Part shown: piece by piece, positions 35,237 through 47,568 of the stretch
Numbering within the stretch: position 1 is the first letter of the stretch
How the letters are laid out: each line of letters begins with the position of its first letter
Assembly (NCBI GenBank): GCA_028571685.1
Contig: CM053143.1
Span: 137,426,829 to 137,490,828, forward strand
Reading direction: 5' to 3'
Origin: Heterohyrax brucei
Lineage: Eukaryota; Chordata; Mammalia; Hyracoidea; Procaviidae
Length of the DNA stretch: 64,000 nt
The notes under the pieces: generated by a model
What the model saw: only the letters and a program-made list of their open reading frames with translations
The model's database searches: none
Told to the model about the DNA's origin: nothing
Translations under genes and position numbers: made by a program

Positions 35237-35790
35237 CGAGGTCTGACAATGACGTTTGTGAACTCATCCTAGAAAAAGTGCTACAAAGCTCATTGCTGAA
35301 TATCACTATGATCACCTTCGAAGTACTCTGCATGGGAAACTATGCACCGATGCCAGCACCTAGTCCACCCTTCGAAGTAACTTTGGAACTCTTTTCTAAA
35401 ATGGCCATCGGATCTGTTGTTGTATTATGCTTGATGTCCTGAATGTCATCAGAAGTCTTCCTTTCAATATTTCTTTTATCTTCAGGTAAAGAAAAAAGTC
35501 AATGGGGGCCAGATCGGGTGAGTGCGGAGGATGTTCCAGTATAGTTATTTATTTACTGGCTAAAAACTCTCTTACTGACAACTATACAGTTAAGTTTGTA
35601 AACTTGCCATCGTGGCACTGTGCGCAATGGCTATTCCAGAAAGAGTTCCCAAACTGCTTTGAAGGGTGGACTAGGTACTGGCATCGGTGCACGGCTTCCC
35701 AAGTGGAGTACTTCAAAGGTAACCATAGTGAGACTCAGCAATGAGGTATGTAGCACTTAATGATTTTTGTGGACTTAATTGTGGACCTCA
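35237..35790 (-). mobile_element. Fold-back mariner-derived element, copy 2
   Basis: 554 bp with both TIRs (CGAGGTCTGAC... and its inverted partner) and a TA at each edge (35235-35236, 35791-35792). Both arms carry the mirror-image transposase 3' end; the right arm reads GWTRYWHRCTASQVEYFKG. Its centre is reversed relative to copies 1 and 3, as expected from insertion in the other direction. Confidence 0.85.
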
Positions 35791-35835
35791 TACTTTGATT
35801 CTGTTAAAATATATTGTGACTTTTTGAAATATCTA

Positions 35836-35990
35836 GAAGCCTGGTGGTGCAGTGGTTAAGCACTCAGCTTCTTTGTAGGAGAAAGACCTGGCCCATCTGT
35901 TCCCATGAAGATCACAGCCTAGGAAACTCCCTGAGGAAGTTCTGCCACTTGGGGTTGCTATGAGTCTGAATTAACTCAAAGCCACCTTCC
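35836..35990 (+). repeat. AfroSINE
   Basis: Head 'agcctggtggtgcagtggtt' matches the consensus A-box region; middle altered. Confidence 0.85.
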
Positions 35991-36003
35991 TGCACTGAAC
36001 TCT

Positions 36004-36864
36004 TTTTTTAAAAAAATTATGATTGAATGAAAATGTGCATTCCCATATAAATTTGCAGGCTCACCTATATGCAGCTTCCATTGCTCTCCCTGCATGGTGA
36101 CAGCACACTCTTCCTCTCTGCTCCATACATGTCCTATCCTACCAACAGTCTCCTATTTCCTCCTCTCCACCCACTCCCCTTCCTCCAGTATGAGGTCAAC
36201 AGGACGACATCCTATATATGCCTAGAACGATAAAGTGCCCACAAAATATGTTCACTCTGCATCACTACATCCAATCCATTGCTATCTGAAGAGTTGACCT
36301 TCATTATGATTTATAGACAGGGGCAGCATCAGGGCAAGGGGCCATGCTCCTAGGGGAATGCCAAAGCCCCTGGACCATCAATTATGGTCTTTTAGTGGAG
36401 ATCTCAGGGTGCACTCCTTTTTATTCTTGTGTTGCCAGTGAGACTCAACTTTGTGAGCTCCATCGTGGCTATCACTGGTGGTGGCTGGGTACTATCTGGT
36501 TCTTCTGGTCACAAGCCGATGTAGACACCCACTCACGTGGGTCTCTCTGTCTTCTGGGTTCTCTTTCCCCCATGTTGTTATGGACCTCAGTGATCATCCA
36601 TTCCTGCTGAGTTGGGACCATTTGCTGTACCCTCAGATGGCAGCTTGGCAGCTTTTAAGACCCCTGACGCCATTCACCAGTGTGGGGTGCAGAGACTCCT
36701 CATTAGCAAAATGCTAGTTGTGCCAGTTGGCCTCGATTTCCCCGGAGCACACGGTCCGGGCCCCCTGCCACAGCTACTCTGTCCATGCGATATTGCGTTA
36801 AGATGGGAGGAGTACACAAGTTGTGTTGAAGTCCAATTAATATTGATCTTCTTACTAATGGCTA
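36004..36864 (-). mobile_element. L1 3' UTR insertion (5'-truncated)
   Basis: About 860 bp of young-type L1 3' UTR, T-tract at the left edge, flanked by an 11-bp duplication CACTGAACTCT at 35993-36003 and 36865-36875. It inserted at the tail of the preceding AfroSINE. Confidence 0.88.
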
Positions 36865-36989
36865 CACTGAACTCTAATACACAAGGCCAAGCTCATTTTA
36901 ATAAAATTCTAGCCTTGACTCTGGGGTCAGAACTGGGTTACAGTCTAGCCTCCGTTCTTTTCTTCACAATCAGAATCTAGAAAGAGTGG

Positions 36990-37860
36990 TCCTTTACTGT
37001 GAATCTTTCCTTTATCTGCCTCTACACCCTCAATTCCCCCCCCAACGAGGCTTCTTCTCCCCTAGTGAAGCACCAAAATGCCTTCACCAAGTTTAGCAAA
37101 AGTCAGCCAAATGCCAGATTCAGTGAACTCTATTGGTCCTTGCCTTATTTAACCTTAATGGGACATTGCCCTATAGGACACTGTTGAGCACCTTTCTTTC
37201 AGCAACCTGCTCTTTTTTCAGTCCCTGTGGTATGATTTCTTCTGAATTTTTCCTACCTCTTTGGCCATTCCTGGTTGACCTCCTCTGGGAGTGTCTTTCT
37301 GAGACTGGGACTTGAAGGGCTAGCCTAACCACATCTTGGAGCATTTCAGAGTGATGACCAACTTGTTTTACCACCCACATTGGGGGTTATCCCTAAAGCT
37401 GTTTTTCAAAAAAGCTAGTTTAGACCAAATTCAAAGACATGTGCAGAGGGAGGTTACCACTATATGTCCTTCTAGTGGAGGCACCAGAGAGCTACAACCA
37501 GGCCCAGGTAATCAAACTAGGGGAGCAGGAAACTGCACAGGCACAACACTGCATGATAAGTTCTGCTACCAGTCCCAGAAGCCCCCATGGTAGAAGCAGT
37601 CTTGCTGCCTGTTTGTGCATGCACCTCATTACCCTAACCCCACCTTATTCTTGCCTTGTAATGAATAAAACATGGAAGCCTTCCCCCCCAAATCCTTTAT
37701 AAACCCCAACAAAGCCTTGGTTCGAGGAGATGGGGTTAGTGTTGCCTAGGCCCCACCTTTTCTACTTGCAGGCCTCTTTAGTAAAGCTTTTGTGGTGGGG
37801 AAAGCTTCTCTGTTCACTGTTGATCAGAGATGGGCAAGAACCTCCCCACATCTGCGGTGT
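36990..37860 (+). mobile_element. Possible ERV LTR or internal remnant
   Basis: 'cctttataaaccccaacaaa' near 37698 (TATA-like) followed by a C/T-rich stretch resembles an ERV1-type LTR promoter and R region. No ends or duplication seen; low confidence. Confidence 0.3.
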
Positions 37861-38511
37861 CTGAAATGCCACTTGACAATATTTTCTCATCTTGACTTTC
37901 TCAGACAACAGATTCACATCCCTTCTCTGAACTATTACAATACTTACTATGTGTATTGTTCACTGTATCACTTACGGTTTTATGTAGTTCATTTGATTTT
38001 TTCTGTGTATTAGTGATTAGTGCCTGCATGAGTTGGGGGTTTGGGGTTGCAAGCTACAGAACCTAACTGTAGTTGATTTGAAGTGTTCCTTCCTCCTCCC
38101 ACTCAATGTGGGAAGAACACTGGTAATTCACACAATCAAGGGAAAACAGAACTACCTGACCTTGGGAGGGATAGGAAGCAGGGAAACTTGGGAGATCTTT
38201 AAATAGCAAATTTATGGTCAGTCTTTTCTGGTATGACCACTGGAATTGTTCAACTCTAATTTAATTTCATCCCCTTTAAGTGTCACTCTCCTCAAGATTC
38301 ATATTTCTGGCTTAGCTAACATAATCTCATGTTCACCCCTTACAGAGAGCTGAGTCTGTAATGGACTTTGCTATCAAGACCAAGAATAATTCTATTGTGA
38401 CACAGAGTAATAAAGAGTTCAAGTCTTTTCTAGAGTAATTTGGTAATTAAAGAGCAGTGTGATTTTATTGGGCAGAAGGAGACACTTTGGTCCAAACACA
38501 AAGCTGAAAAT
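37861..38511. other. Intergenic, no feature recognised
   Basis: Nothing identified. Confidence 0.35.
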
Positions 38512-38670
38512 CACCAAAGCTGGTACTGTCAGTTCTATCCCAACTCATAGTAACCCTGTAGGACAGAGTAGAACTGTCCCATAGTTTCCAAAGAGCGCTT
38601 GATGGATTTGAACTGCCAACGTTTTGGTTAGTAGCCGGAGTACTTAACCACTATGTCACCGAGGTCTCCA
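38512..38670 (-). repeat. AfroSINE
   Basis: 'gtaaccctgtaggacagagt' to 'ctatgtcaccgaggtctcc'. Confidence 0.85.
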
Positions 38671-38974
38671 AGGCAAGGCTACGGGGCAGGAAATGATGAA
38701 AAGAAAAGGGATCCTAAGAACAAGTGGAGGAATGTCAATTCTTGGATGGTGTCCCAAGGAGGGGCAGATCACTTCAGGCTTCATTAGTAGAAGCGTAAGC
38801 ATTTAGTCGGCTGTATACTGAGTAATTGCCTCTCTGCTAGCTAAACCAGTGTTCACTGTGACAAATTTTATGGTTTGATCAATCTTACCTCCGATCATTT
38901 CTCCCAGATAAATATGGAAATTAATTTTTATGAGCCTAGTTTAGAAGCAGTACATTTATAACTTAAAGAAAACC

Positions 38975-39185
38975 TAAAAAACAAAACCCAGTTACTGCTG
39001 AGTTGCAGTCAACTCATGGTGAACTCAAGGGTGTCAGAGCAGAACTGTGCTCTACAGGGTTCTCAGTGGCTGGTTTTCGAGAAGTAGATCACCAGATCTT
39101 TCTCCTGAGGGCCCTATGGATGGACCCAAATGTCTAGCCTTTCAGTTTGCAGATAAGTGTATTAACCACTTGCACCATCTTTATA
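38975..39185 (-). repeat. AfroSINE (long subtype)
   Basis: Same subtype as 23.6k, with 'gaagtagatcaccagatctt'. Confidence 0.8.
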
Positions 39186-39189
39186 GCTC

Positions 39190-40372
39190 TAGTTAAAACA
39201 AACAGGGTTTACAAAATCCAAGTAAAGTTACTATATATAAATTGTAGTACACACTGACTCAAGATTTTTTTTTCCAAATTAAGTTTTAGGGCCTACAAAC
39301 TTTTTTATGAAAACATGTAGTCATTTGGATTAAATGTTTTATTATTCCACTACTTAGAAGTCATTTTAAGAAGCTCTTTTTTCCTAAGTGCTACAGTATT
39401 GACTGGCCAACACTGACCTTAAAGTAGTTGCAGAGTAATCAATATTGGCTTAGTGACAGCTTGGCAAAGCCTGGAGATAAATGAATAAGAATTGTTGGCC
39501 CAGAAAGACTACTCAAGAATGAAAGGATCTTTTAAAATACTATAAGTACCAGATAGGTTAAATTTTTATGAAAAATTTAAAAAGGTATTCCAAAGAAGTT
39601 TAAAATCTCTCTGCACATATTGTTGTATAAGTCATCTACAAAAGACAAAAGGATTATGACTGTGTTTCTCAAGACATAAAAATATTAAATCACTGGTCCA
39701 CAGTTACTCAGTAAATTAGTAAAAACTTGGGCAACAACTGCAATGAAAAATTAAATAGAAATGTTTACTGATTTGTAGTGACATGTAGATAACAATTGAA
39801 GAAACTAAACCCAATCCCTGCAACATTTTTAAACAGTTGCACCCACTCCTTCTTTACATACATGGTAGTTTTATATTTTTACTATTAATGCACACATATC
39901 ATTTGGGGGGTTGGGGGATACAGTTAAATCCATGACATACAATAAGCACACAAAGACAGGCAACAAGACTGGAGGAACATAGCAGCTTTGTGTGAAGCCA
40001 TGCTCGTTTTTGAAAAACCAGTGATTAGAAAGAAGACAGAGATTAATGATCAGTGAGCACAGCTGGTTCTATGTCAAGAGGAAACAAGAGGTGGTCTCAG
40101 AGCTTTACCACAGGGGGACTAGAGCAGGGTACTGGCTTTGTCTGCAAGCTTCAAAGATAGCCTAAAGAATATACAGGAGGTCCTCATGTCTTCCATCTTT
40201 AAAGCCACATTGCAAAAATTTCCACAAAATTGCAACTTCATATCTACCTTAATTGCATACGTTAAGCTGTGAATTAACATTTAAGAATGTGGGCGACTTT
40301 TTAGTAAACTGGTTTAGAAGATGGAATAGAAACAAAAATATGGATGGCAGAGAAAACAGCTCAAAGTAATCT
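39190..40372. other. Intergenic, no feature recognised
   Basis: AT-rich, no assignment. Confidence 0.4.
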
Positions 40373-40373
40373 T

Positions 40374-40520
40374 AAAAAAATATTTTATTGTGTTTTAAAT
40401 GAAAGTTTACAATCTAAGTCAATTTGTCATACAATAACCGACACTGACACCGCTCTGTAACTCCAGCTGCTCTTCCCACCCTGTGACAGCACACTCTTCC
40501 TTCCCATCTTTTATTTCTTG
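40374..40520 (-). mobile_element. L1 3'-end fragment
   Basis: 'tattttattgtgttttaaat' then 'gaaagtttacaatctaagtc' and 'cctgtgacagcacactcttc' are the complement of the L1 3' terminus. Confidence 0.75.
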
Positions 40521-41149
40521 GCATGCATATCATTTTAAGATGTAAGTTTTTCTGTGATTTCTCAGTACAATCTTTCTACAGTTTCCCTCATAACAGACAC
40601 TCATGCAAAGATCAAAAATTCCTCTAATGCACACTTTGGAATTAAGGTGTCCATATGTTAATCTAGTAAGATTTCTGGTTCATCTTTCCTTTCCAAACAA
40701 ATACATGTCTTCTGTTTCCTGCTTAGCCCTTAAGCGCTAAGGAGCACATGGCTTTACAACTAATGTGTTAGTTGACTTAGCTCACAAGAAATCACTTGCT
40801 ACTTCTCTGGAGTAGTATAATCCAGTTGATGAGACCATTAACGAAACAAATACTGGTCTTCTGATCTACAACCGAGTGTCTGTCACCACATCTCACCTTT
40901 GAATTTTAATCACAAGTAGCTACAGCCAGAATACTGATGATTGACTATTCTTTTTCTCTTTGTAGAATGCTTCTAGAAAACAAACTAACCTCTAATCATA
41001 TATCCCACACTTTGTGAGGCATGTAGGTTCTAAAGTAAAATTTGTAAATAATAAGATGTTAAATTACAAGCATTGTGCTTGGGACAATTCTGAGATAGTA
41101 GTTGGAATGCATTACCGAATATCCTTTTTGTTTTTTTATTTACTTGAAC

Positions 41150-41580
41150 AAGAGGAAATTTCTGGTACAGAGCAGGCACACAATAATAATAAACATATTC
41201 TGAGTACAGTGGCAGACATTGTGCTAAGTGTTTTCCATATACTATTTCATTTACTTCTCACAACAGAATTATGAGACAGGCACTGTCGTTTACACAGAAG
41301 AAAGCAAGCTTAGAGAGTCACACAACTAGTACCAAAACCCACTGCCCTCGAGTCAGGTGTGACTCATAGCAACCCTAGAGATCAGGGTAGAACTGCCTCA
41401 TAGGTTTTCCAAGGAGTGTCCTGGTGGATTTGAACTGCTGACCTTTCGGTTAGCAGATGTAGCACTTAACCTATTATGCCACTAGGGTTTCCATACAACT
41501 AGTAGCAAGGATTAAATCTGGTACTCTGACCTGGACCTGTCTGATTGCAAACCTCTTGCTCTTAACCACTACACAGCGTA
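41150..41580 (-). repeat. MIR SINE split by an AfroSINE
   Basis: MIR text ('gtgctaagtgttttccatat', then 'agcaaggattaaatctggta') continues on both sides of the inserted SINE. Confidence 0.75.
41332..41494 (-). repeat. AfroSINE with target duplication
   Basis: Full copy inside a MIR, flanked by ACAACTAGTA at 41322-41331 and 41495-41504. Confidence 0.9.
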
Positions 41581-41867
41581 TTCTGGTAAACAAGTACATG
41601 TCTGAATAAAAGAATGAATGAGACTTATACTGAAAGTAGGAAGAGGAAAAGAATAATTTATTGTCAATGACTTACACAATAAAGATGTCGAATCACCTTA
41701 TACAACAAGAAGTCTAAACACAGGCAGATTCACAATGAAGCTCTTTGTCTTTTCCTTTTTTGCTCTGCCCTCTCCTTGTGTTGCCATGTCTCTTCACGAT
41801 CACAGCTTTCATAGCTGTAATTATCTCATATCACGAGAAGAAGAAATGTCTGTCCTTTGACTTCCTT

Positions 41868-42432
41868 TTTTTTTAAAAAAAATTTTTATTGTGATTAAGT
41901 GAAGGTTTACCGTCCAAGTCAATTTGCCACATAAAACCCCGAGCACCTGCCTCTGTGAAATTCTATCTGCTCTCCTCACCCTGTGACAGAACACTCTTCC
42001 TTTGCACTCTTTACTTCCAGTATCCACTCAACCAACACTTGTTCACTCCTCTCCCCCTCTCCTCTCCCCTCTAAAAAGAAACCAGTAAGATAGCCTCATA
42101 TATATATTAAACCATAAAGTACACACACCATCTACATCACTAGGTTCCCAAGTCCAGTCCATTCTTTGAGCTGTTGGCTTCAGTAATGGTTTCAGCTCTT
42201 GGCCAGCAGCAAGTCTAGGGGCCATGTTCCCAGAGGACCCTCAAGATTTTCGGACCATCAAGCCTGGTCTTTTAAGGGAGTTCTATATTTGCATACCCCT
42301 TCCTTGCATGCTACTTCAGGGACTCTACGTTGTGCTCCCTGTCAGGGTATCTTTGCTGGTGGTGAGGCACCATCTAGTTCTTCTGCAGGAATTCTTTTTT
42401 ATCAGGGTAGCAAATCTTTTCTAGGACTCTTA
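41868..42432 (-). mobile_element. L1 3' UTR fragment
   Basis: Complement of the L1 3' end ('tttttattgtgattaagtga', 'ccctgtgacagaacactctt', 'ggccatgttcccagaggacc'), T/A-tract at the left. Confidence 0.8.
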
Positions 42433-42439
42433 GTTTCTC

Positions 42440-42800
42440 TGTGTTGTTATAACAGAAATACTACAGGTGGGTGGTTTTAAAGAACAGAAGTTTATTTCCT
42501 CATAGTTTTGTAGGCTAAAAGTCCAAATCAGAGTCTTGGCTGTGTCAAGACCTTCTGTGATTTTCTCTTCTAGTTTCTGGTATCTGCTGATGATTCTTGG
42601 CATTCCTTGGTTAGTTTCACAGTGTGTATCTATCTCTACATTTATTGTGCTTTTTTTAAACTCAGAAGTGATTAGGTTTAGGACCCAGTCTACTCTGGTA
42701 TGATCTCATCAACTCATCATGGAAGAAAGCTTCTATCTCAAAGAGGGTCATGTTTACAGTTACAGGGGTTAGTATTTCAACACACAATTCATAACAGACC
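42440..42800 (-). mobile_element. MLT1-like LTR, low confidence
   Basis: 'gtgttgttataacagaaata' with 'agaagtttatttcctcatag' and 'aaagtccaaatcagagtctt' resemble the complement of MLT1. Confidence 0.45.
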
Positions 42801-43364
42801 CATTAGCAGATATTCTCTTATACTTCACTAACCAGAACTGGGTTGCACAGATGTTTACCCCTGAACCAAGTATAGGCAAAGGAAAACTACATTGTCATGG
42901 TGGGCTTAAATTAGTGCAAGTGTGGCTGCACATTATAATCATCTGGGAAGAGGCTGGTAAAAGCCCTGGGTTTTCATTTTCACAGATTCTTATTTATTTG
43001 GTTAGAGTGGAACAAATATAGTAGTGTCTTAAAATATCTCCCCAGTGATTGTAATATGCAGCAGTTAGAAAATCATCTAAAGTTTTATTAGCAAGAAGAG
43101 TAGGCAACTCATAGCTCATGGTGTCTATCAGAACAACTTTTACAGAAGTAGATCCAGAAAACCTGTCAAAAAGAGTGTATCTGAATTCTATTCATGTGAC
43201 AGCTCTATTTCATACGCTACATTCCTAAGAATGGGATTGATGGATCATATGGTATTTTTACTTGGTTTTTAAGAAAGCACCATTTTTCAGAGTGCTTGTA
43301 TCACTTGACGTTTCCATCAGCAGTGCCTAAGAGTTTCAATCTCACAACCTCGCTGACATTTTTT

Positions 43365-45381
43365 TTTAATTTTTATTTTTATTTAACATAACTGAGTGAA
43401 AATGTACATTCACATATAAATTTACATGCCCCCCTATATGCAGCTTCCACTGCTCTGTCTGGTGACAGCACACTATTCCTCTCTGCTCCATACATGCCTC
43501 ATCCTCCCAACAGTCTCCTTTCCCCTCCTGTCCGTCCACTACCCTTCCTCCAGCCAGAGGTCAGCAAGATGATATCCTATAGATATATAGAACCATAAAG
43601 TGCTTCCAATATATGGTCACTCTGCATTACCAAGTCCAATCCATTCCTGTCCGAAGAGTGGACCTTTGTTATAATTTATGGGAAAGGGCAGGGGGCCATG
43701 CTCTCAGAGGAACCCCAAAACTGCTGGACCATCAATTGAGATCTTTTAGTGGAGATCTCATGATGCACCTCTTTATTCTTGTGTTGCCAGTGAGACTCCT
43801 CTCTGTGAGCTCCATCGTGGCTATCACTGGTGGTGGCCGGGCACCATCCGGTTCTTCTGGTCCCAAGTCGATGTAGGCACCCACTCTTGTGGGTCTCTCC
43901 GTCTTCTTGGTTGTCTTTACTGCATGTCATTTTGGTCCTCGGTGAGCATCCGTTCCTGAGGAGTTGGGGCCATTTGCTGTGTCCTCGGATGGCAGCTTGG
44001 CAGCTTTTAAGACCCCAGACGCCACTCACCAATGTGGGATGCAGAGAGCTCTCTTAGCAAAACGCTAGTTGTGCCAATTGGCCTGGAATTCGCCTAACAG
44101 CATGGTCCCCCGTCCCCCGCCCCAGCTACTCTATCCTTGTAGTATTAAGATGGAAGGAGTACTCAAGTTATGCTGAAGTCCACTTAATGTTGTTCTTGTT
44201 CCTAATGTGTGCTGTCACTGCTTTCTCCCAACTAGATTTCTAGTAACTATCTAAACTAAGCCCTCCCCCCTCCCCCTCCCTCCTTCCCCTCCCTTGCAGC
44301 TGTCAAAGAGTCTTTTCTTCTATACACAAGTCTGTTTTTGAGATCTTATCGTAGAGGTCTCATACAGTATTTGTCCTTTTGTCGCTGACTACTTTCACTC
44401 AACATAATGTCTTCCAGTTGAAACCAGGTTAGGAGATGTTTCCTGGAATCATCGTTATTCTTTATCATTGCATAGTGCTCCATTGAGTATATGTACCACA
44501 GTTTACCTATCCATTCTTCTATTGTTGGGCATCTGGGTTGATTCCATCTTTTTGCTATTGTGGACTGTGCTGCGATAAACATTCTGGTGCATGTGTCCAT
44601 TGGTGTGAAAGGCCTTGAATCTGTAGGATATATTCCAAGTAGTGGAATTACTGGGTCAAACGGTATATCAATATCCATTTTTTTAAGGAAGCGCCAGATT
44701 GCCTTCCCAAGAGGCTGGACCATTTTGCAACCCCACCAACAGTGTAGGAGGGTTCCACTTTCTCCACAGCCTCTCCAGCATTTGTTGTTTTGTGTTTTCT
44801 GGATCATGGCCAATCTTGTTGGGGTGAGATGGTATCTCACTGTTGTCTTGATTTGAATTTCTTTAATAACTGAAGATCGTGAACATGTCTGCATGTGTTT
44901 TTTGGCTGCCGGGATCTCCTCTTTAGTGAAGTGTCTGTCCATCTCCTTTGCCCATCGCTTAATTGGATGGTTTATCTTCTTCTTCTTGATATTTTGTATT
45001 ATCTTATAGATTATGGAGATCAGGCATCGGTCTGACATAGAGTTGCCAAATATTTTTTCCCATTCTGTGGGTGTTCTTTTAATTCTATTAATAAAGTCTT
45101 TGGATGAGCAAAAGTGTTTGATTCTTAATAGTTCCCATTTCTCTATTTTCTCTTCTGTTGATTGAAGTTTCTTTGACAGATTTTGGAGTCTGTCCTCATT
45201 GTGTATTAAAACTTCCATTGTTGTTCCTACCTTTTCTTGGATGAGCTTTATCGTTTTAGGTTTGATATTTAGGTCTTTTATCCAGTTGGAGTTGGTTTTT
45301 GTATAAGGTGTAAGATATGGATCTTGATTCAGTTTATTGCAGATGGATAACCAATTTTGCCAGCACCATCTGTTGAAGAGA
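43365..45381 (-). mobile_element. Young 5'-truncated L1
   Basis: About 2.0 kb flanked by a perfect 16-bp duplication CTCGCTGACATTTTTT (43349-43364; 45382-45397). 43365-44345 is the 3' UTR with a T-rich edge; 44346-45381 is the ORF2 3' part. It has no stop for about 345 codons, showing a recent insertion. The 5' 4 kb is missing, so it cannot move. Confidence 0.93.
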
Positions 45382-45434
45382 CTCGCTGACATTTTTTGAT
45401 TGCTGCCAAGATCATAGAGTGAGAAGGCTTTCAT
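44346..45434 (-). pseudogene. L1 ORF2 C-terminal fragment with a host-derived N-end
   Basis: 362-codon open frame. Residues from about 18 on are the C-terminal part of L1 ORF2p, past the reverse transcriptase, including the Cys-rich end CWRGCGESGTLLHCWWGC (C-x3-C-x7-H-x4-C). The first 17 residues come from the target duplication and the older host L1, so the ATG is accidental. It lacks endonuclease and reverse transcriptase. Confidence 0.9.
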
Positions 45435-45439
45435 TGTAG

Positions 45440-45762
45440 GCTTTTCTTTTTTTTTTTTATGATTGGATGAAAATGTGCATTCCCATATAAATTCACATGC
45501 TCACCTATATGCAGTTGCCATTGCTATTCCTGCCCGGTGACAGCACATCCCTCCTCTCTGCTCCATACATGTCCTATCCTCCCAACAGTCTCTTATCCCC
45601 TCCTCTTCACCCACTCCTCTTCCTCCAGCAAGTCAGCAGGATGACATCCTATAGATGTATAAAACCATAAAATTCCCACAAGATATGGTCACTGTGTCAC
45701 CAAGTCCAATCCATTGCTGTCTGAAAAGTTGACCTTCATTATGATTTATGGACACGGGCACA
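45440..45762 (-). mobile_element. Short L1 3' UTR insertion
   Basis: About 320 bp, T12-14 near its left edge, flanked by TTCATTGTAG at 45430-45439 and 45763-45772. Confidence 0.88.
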
Positions 45763-46504
45763 TTCATTGTAGTTTTGATTCATATTTAATGGCTAGTGGT
45801 CACAACCATTTCTGCATGTGGATTAGTGAATCATTTCTTATTACTGAGGTGCTGAAGTAGTCTATAGATTTTAGACTTGTGTATTGTAGCCATTTTTTTT
45901 TGCATTCTGTAGGTTCTCTTTTTACTTTTTGTGAAGTTCTTTCATAAGCATTTTTAATTTTTAGGTAATCCTAGTTATCTTCTGGTGTTTGTGCATTCTT
46001 ATAGTTCCTATGGTATTTATGCCATATACTAAGGTCTACAGCATTGTCCCTATTTTTATTCTGTGATCTTCAGGTTTTATATTTAAGTCTTTAGCCCATT
46101 TTAGTTTTTAGGTGTGTTGTGAGGTGAGTCCTGTTTCATTTTTTCTTTTTTTTAACAGATGGACATCCAGTATTGCCAGCTTAATTTGTTAAAGAGATTG
46201 TCTTTGCCCCATTTAATGGACTTTGGGCCTGTGTCAAAGATCAGCTGATTGTAGGACTTGTATCTGGGTTCTGTTGTAAATATTTGTAATTCTTCATAAG
46301 GCAACTCCTTCTATCCTGTTCTTCATGAGTGTGTTGGTTATTAGCATTTTGTTCCTTCAGACATTTTTAAAATCAGTCTGTCAAGTTCCACAAAAACAAA
46401 ATGAAACAAAAAGTGTTGTTTTCACTGGACTTGCACTGAATCTTACAATTTGGGCAAAACTGGCATTTCTACCATATAGTGTTATCTGGGAACATAAACC
46501 ATTA

Positions 46505-46705
46505 CTCCACTTAACAACCAGCTGCTACTGATTCTGACTCCTAGCAACTCCATGTATGTCAGAGTTGAATGTGCTCCAGAGGGTTGTCAAGGGCTGAATT
46601 TCTGGCAGGAGACTGCAGGCCTTTCTTCTGAGGTGCCTTTGCATAGTCAAACCTCTAACCATTGAGTTAGCAGCCAAACACATTAACTCCAGGGACTCCT
46701 CTACT
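46505..46705 (-). repeat. AfroSINE (long subtype)
   Basis: 'gctgctactgattctgactc' to 'cattaactccagggactcc'. Confidence 0.82.
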
Positions 46706-46729
46706 TATTTAGGCCTTCTTTACTATCTT

Positions 46730-46885
46730 TGGTCGGGTAGTTGTTAAGTGTGACAGCTGCTCAAAAAAAGATCGTGAATTCAAATACATCAGGTGCTCCT
46801 TGGAAACCCCATGAAGCAGCTCTGCTCTATCCCAAAGGGTCACTGTGAGTCAGAATGGACTCTATGGCAATGGGTTTCATTTTCT
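46730..46885 (+). repeat. AfroSINE
   Basis: Head mutated; tail 'cactgtgagtcagaatggac' clear. Confidence 0.82.
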
Positions 46886-47124
46886 CTGGCTTTACTATCT
46901 TTCAATAGTTTAAAAATTTTCTCCATAAATGCCTTACCCGTATTTTCTTAATTTTTTTTTTACTAGATTTTAAATATTTTTGATATTATTATAAGCAGCA
47001 TCTTTTTTATTACTGAATTTTTAAGTGTTTTCTGGTACATGGATACAGTTTTTGTACACTGATTTATAAGAATCTGCTTTTATACAGAGGGTAGCTTATA
47101 AGAGATTGAAAAGTAACATTAGCA

Positions 47125-47568
47125 AATGTAACTTTTTTGAAAATTTCTTTATTGGCATAGTCATTGCTGCAGAGTCAGTTTACAGCTGGCCATCACACGA
47201 GATTCCTTACCCATGTACACATTAGCTAGACACGGGGGAAATAACAACTCTGTACAACAGTTTAGCAGGTATATGATTTATAATAGTAGTAGAGAATTAG
47301 TGAGAACTGGAAGAACTCCCACACAAGAAATCAGGCAAAAAGGGAAACTTTCCTTTTTAGTCATAAAAAATGCTAACGGCATTGTATGATATGATAAATG
47401 CTTTCAGTTTAGTATACAACCTATTGGCCAAATACAACTGCCATATAGGTTGGTACTTTTGTACTTAAATTTTAAGTCTGGATTCTCACAGCAGTAGCTT
47501 GATATTTTGAACAGTGTCTGGTGTACTCAGAGTGCTTTATTAGTTTATCACTCTTCCTTTCATAAGGT
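47125..47568 (-). other. EXOC1: EXOC1 3' UTR with poly(A) signal
   Basis: About 440 nt follow the stop codon with no recognisable repeat. A minus-strand AATAAA (TTTATT at 47148-47153) is the best candidate signal, with cleavage expected near 47125-47135. A second TTTATT lies at about 47535, so close to the stop that I consider it less likely. Confidence 0.6.

Larger units (their letters stand above)
43200..46490 (-). mobile_element. Old L1 ORF2 host, split by two later L1s
   Basis: Host text resumes across both insertions: 43200-43364, 45398-45439 and 45773-46490 together follow the antisense order of L1 ORF2 ('gggattgatggatcatatgg', 'ggctagtggtcacaaccatt', 'gttaaagagattgtctttgc'). Heavily mutated. 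Confidence 0.78.

Noticed and set aside
44560..44856. 98-codon plus-strand open frame
   Set aside because: Antisense shadow of the L1 ORF2 fragment on the minus strand.
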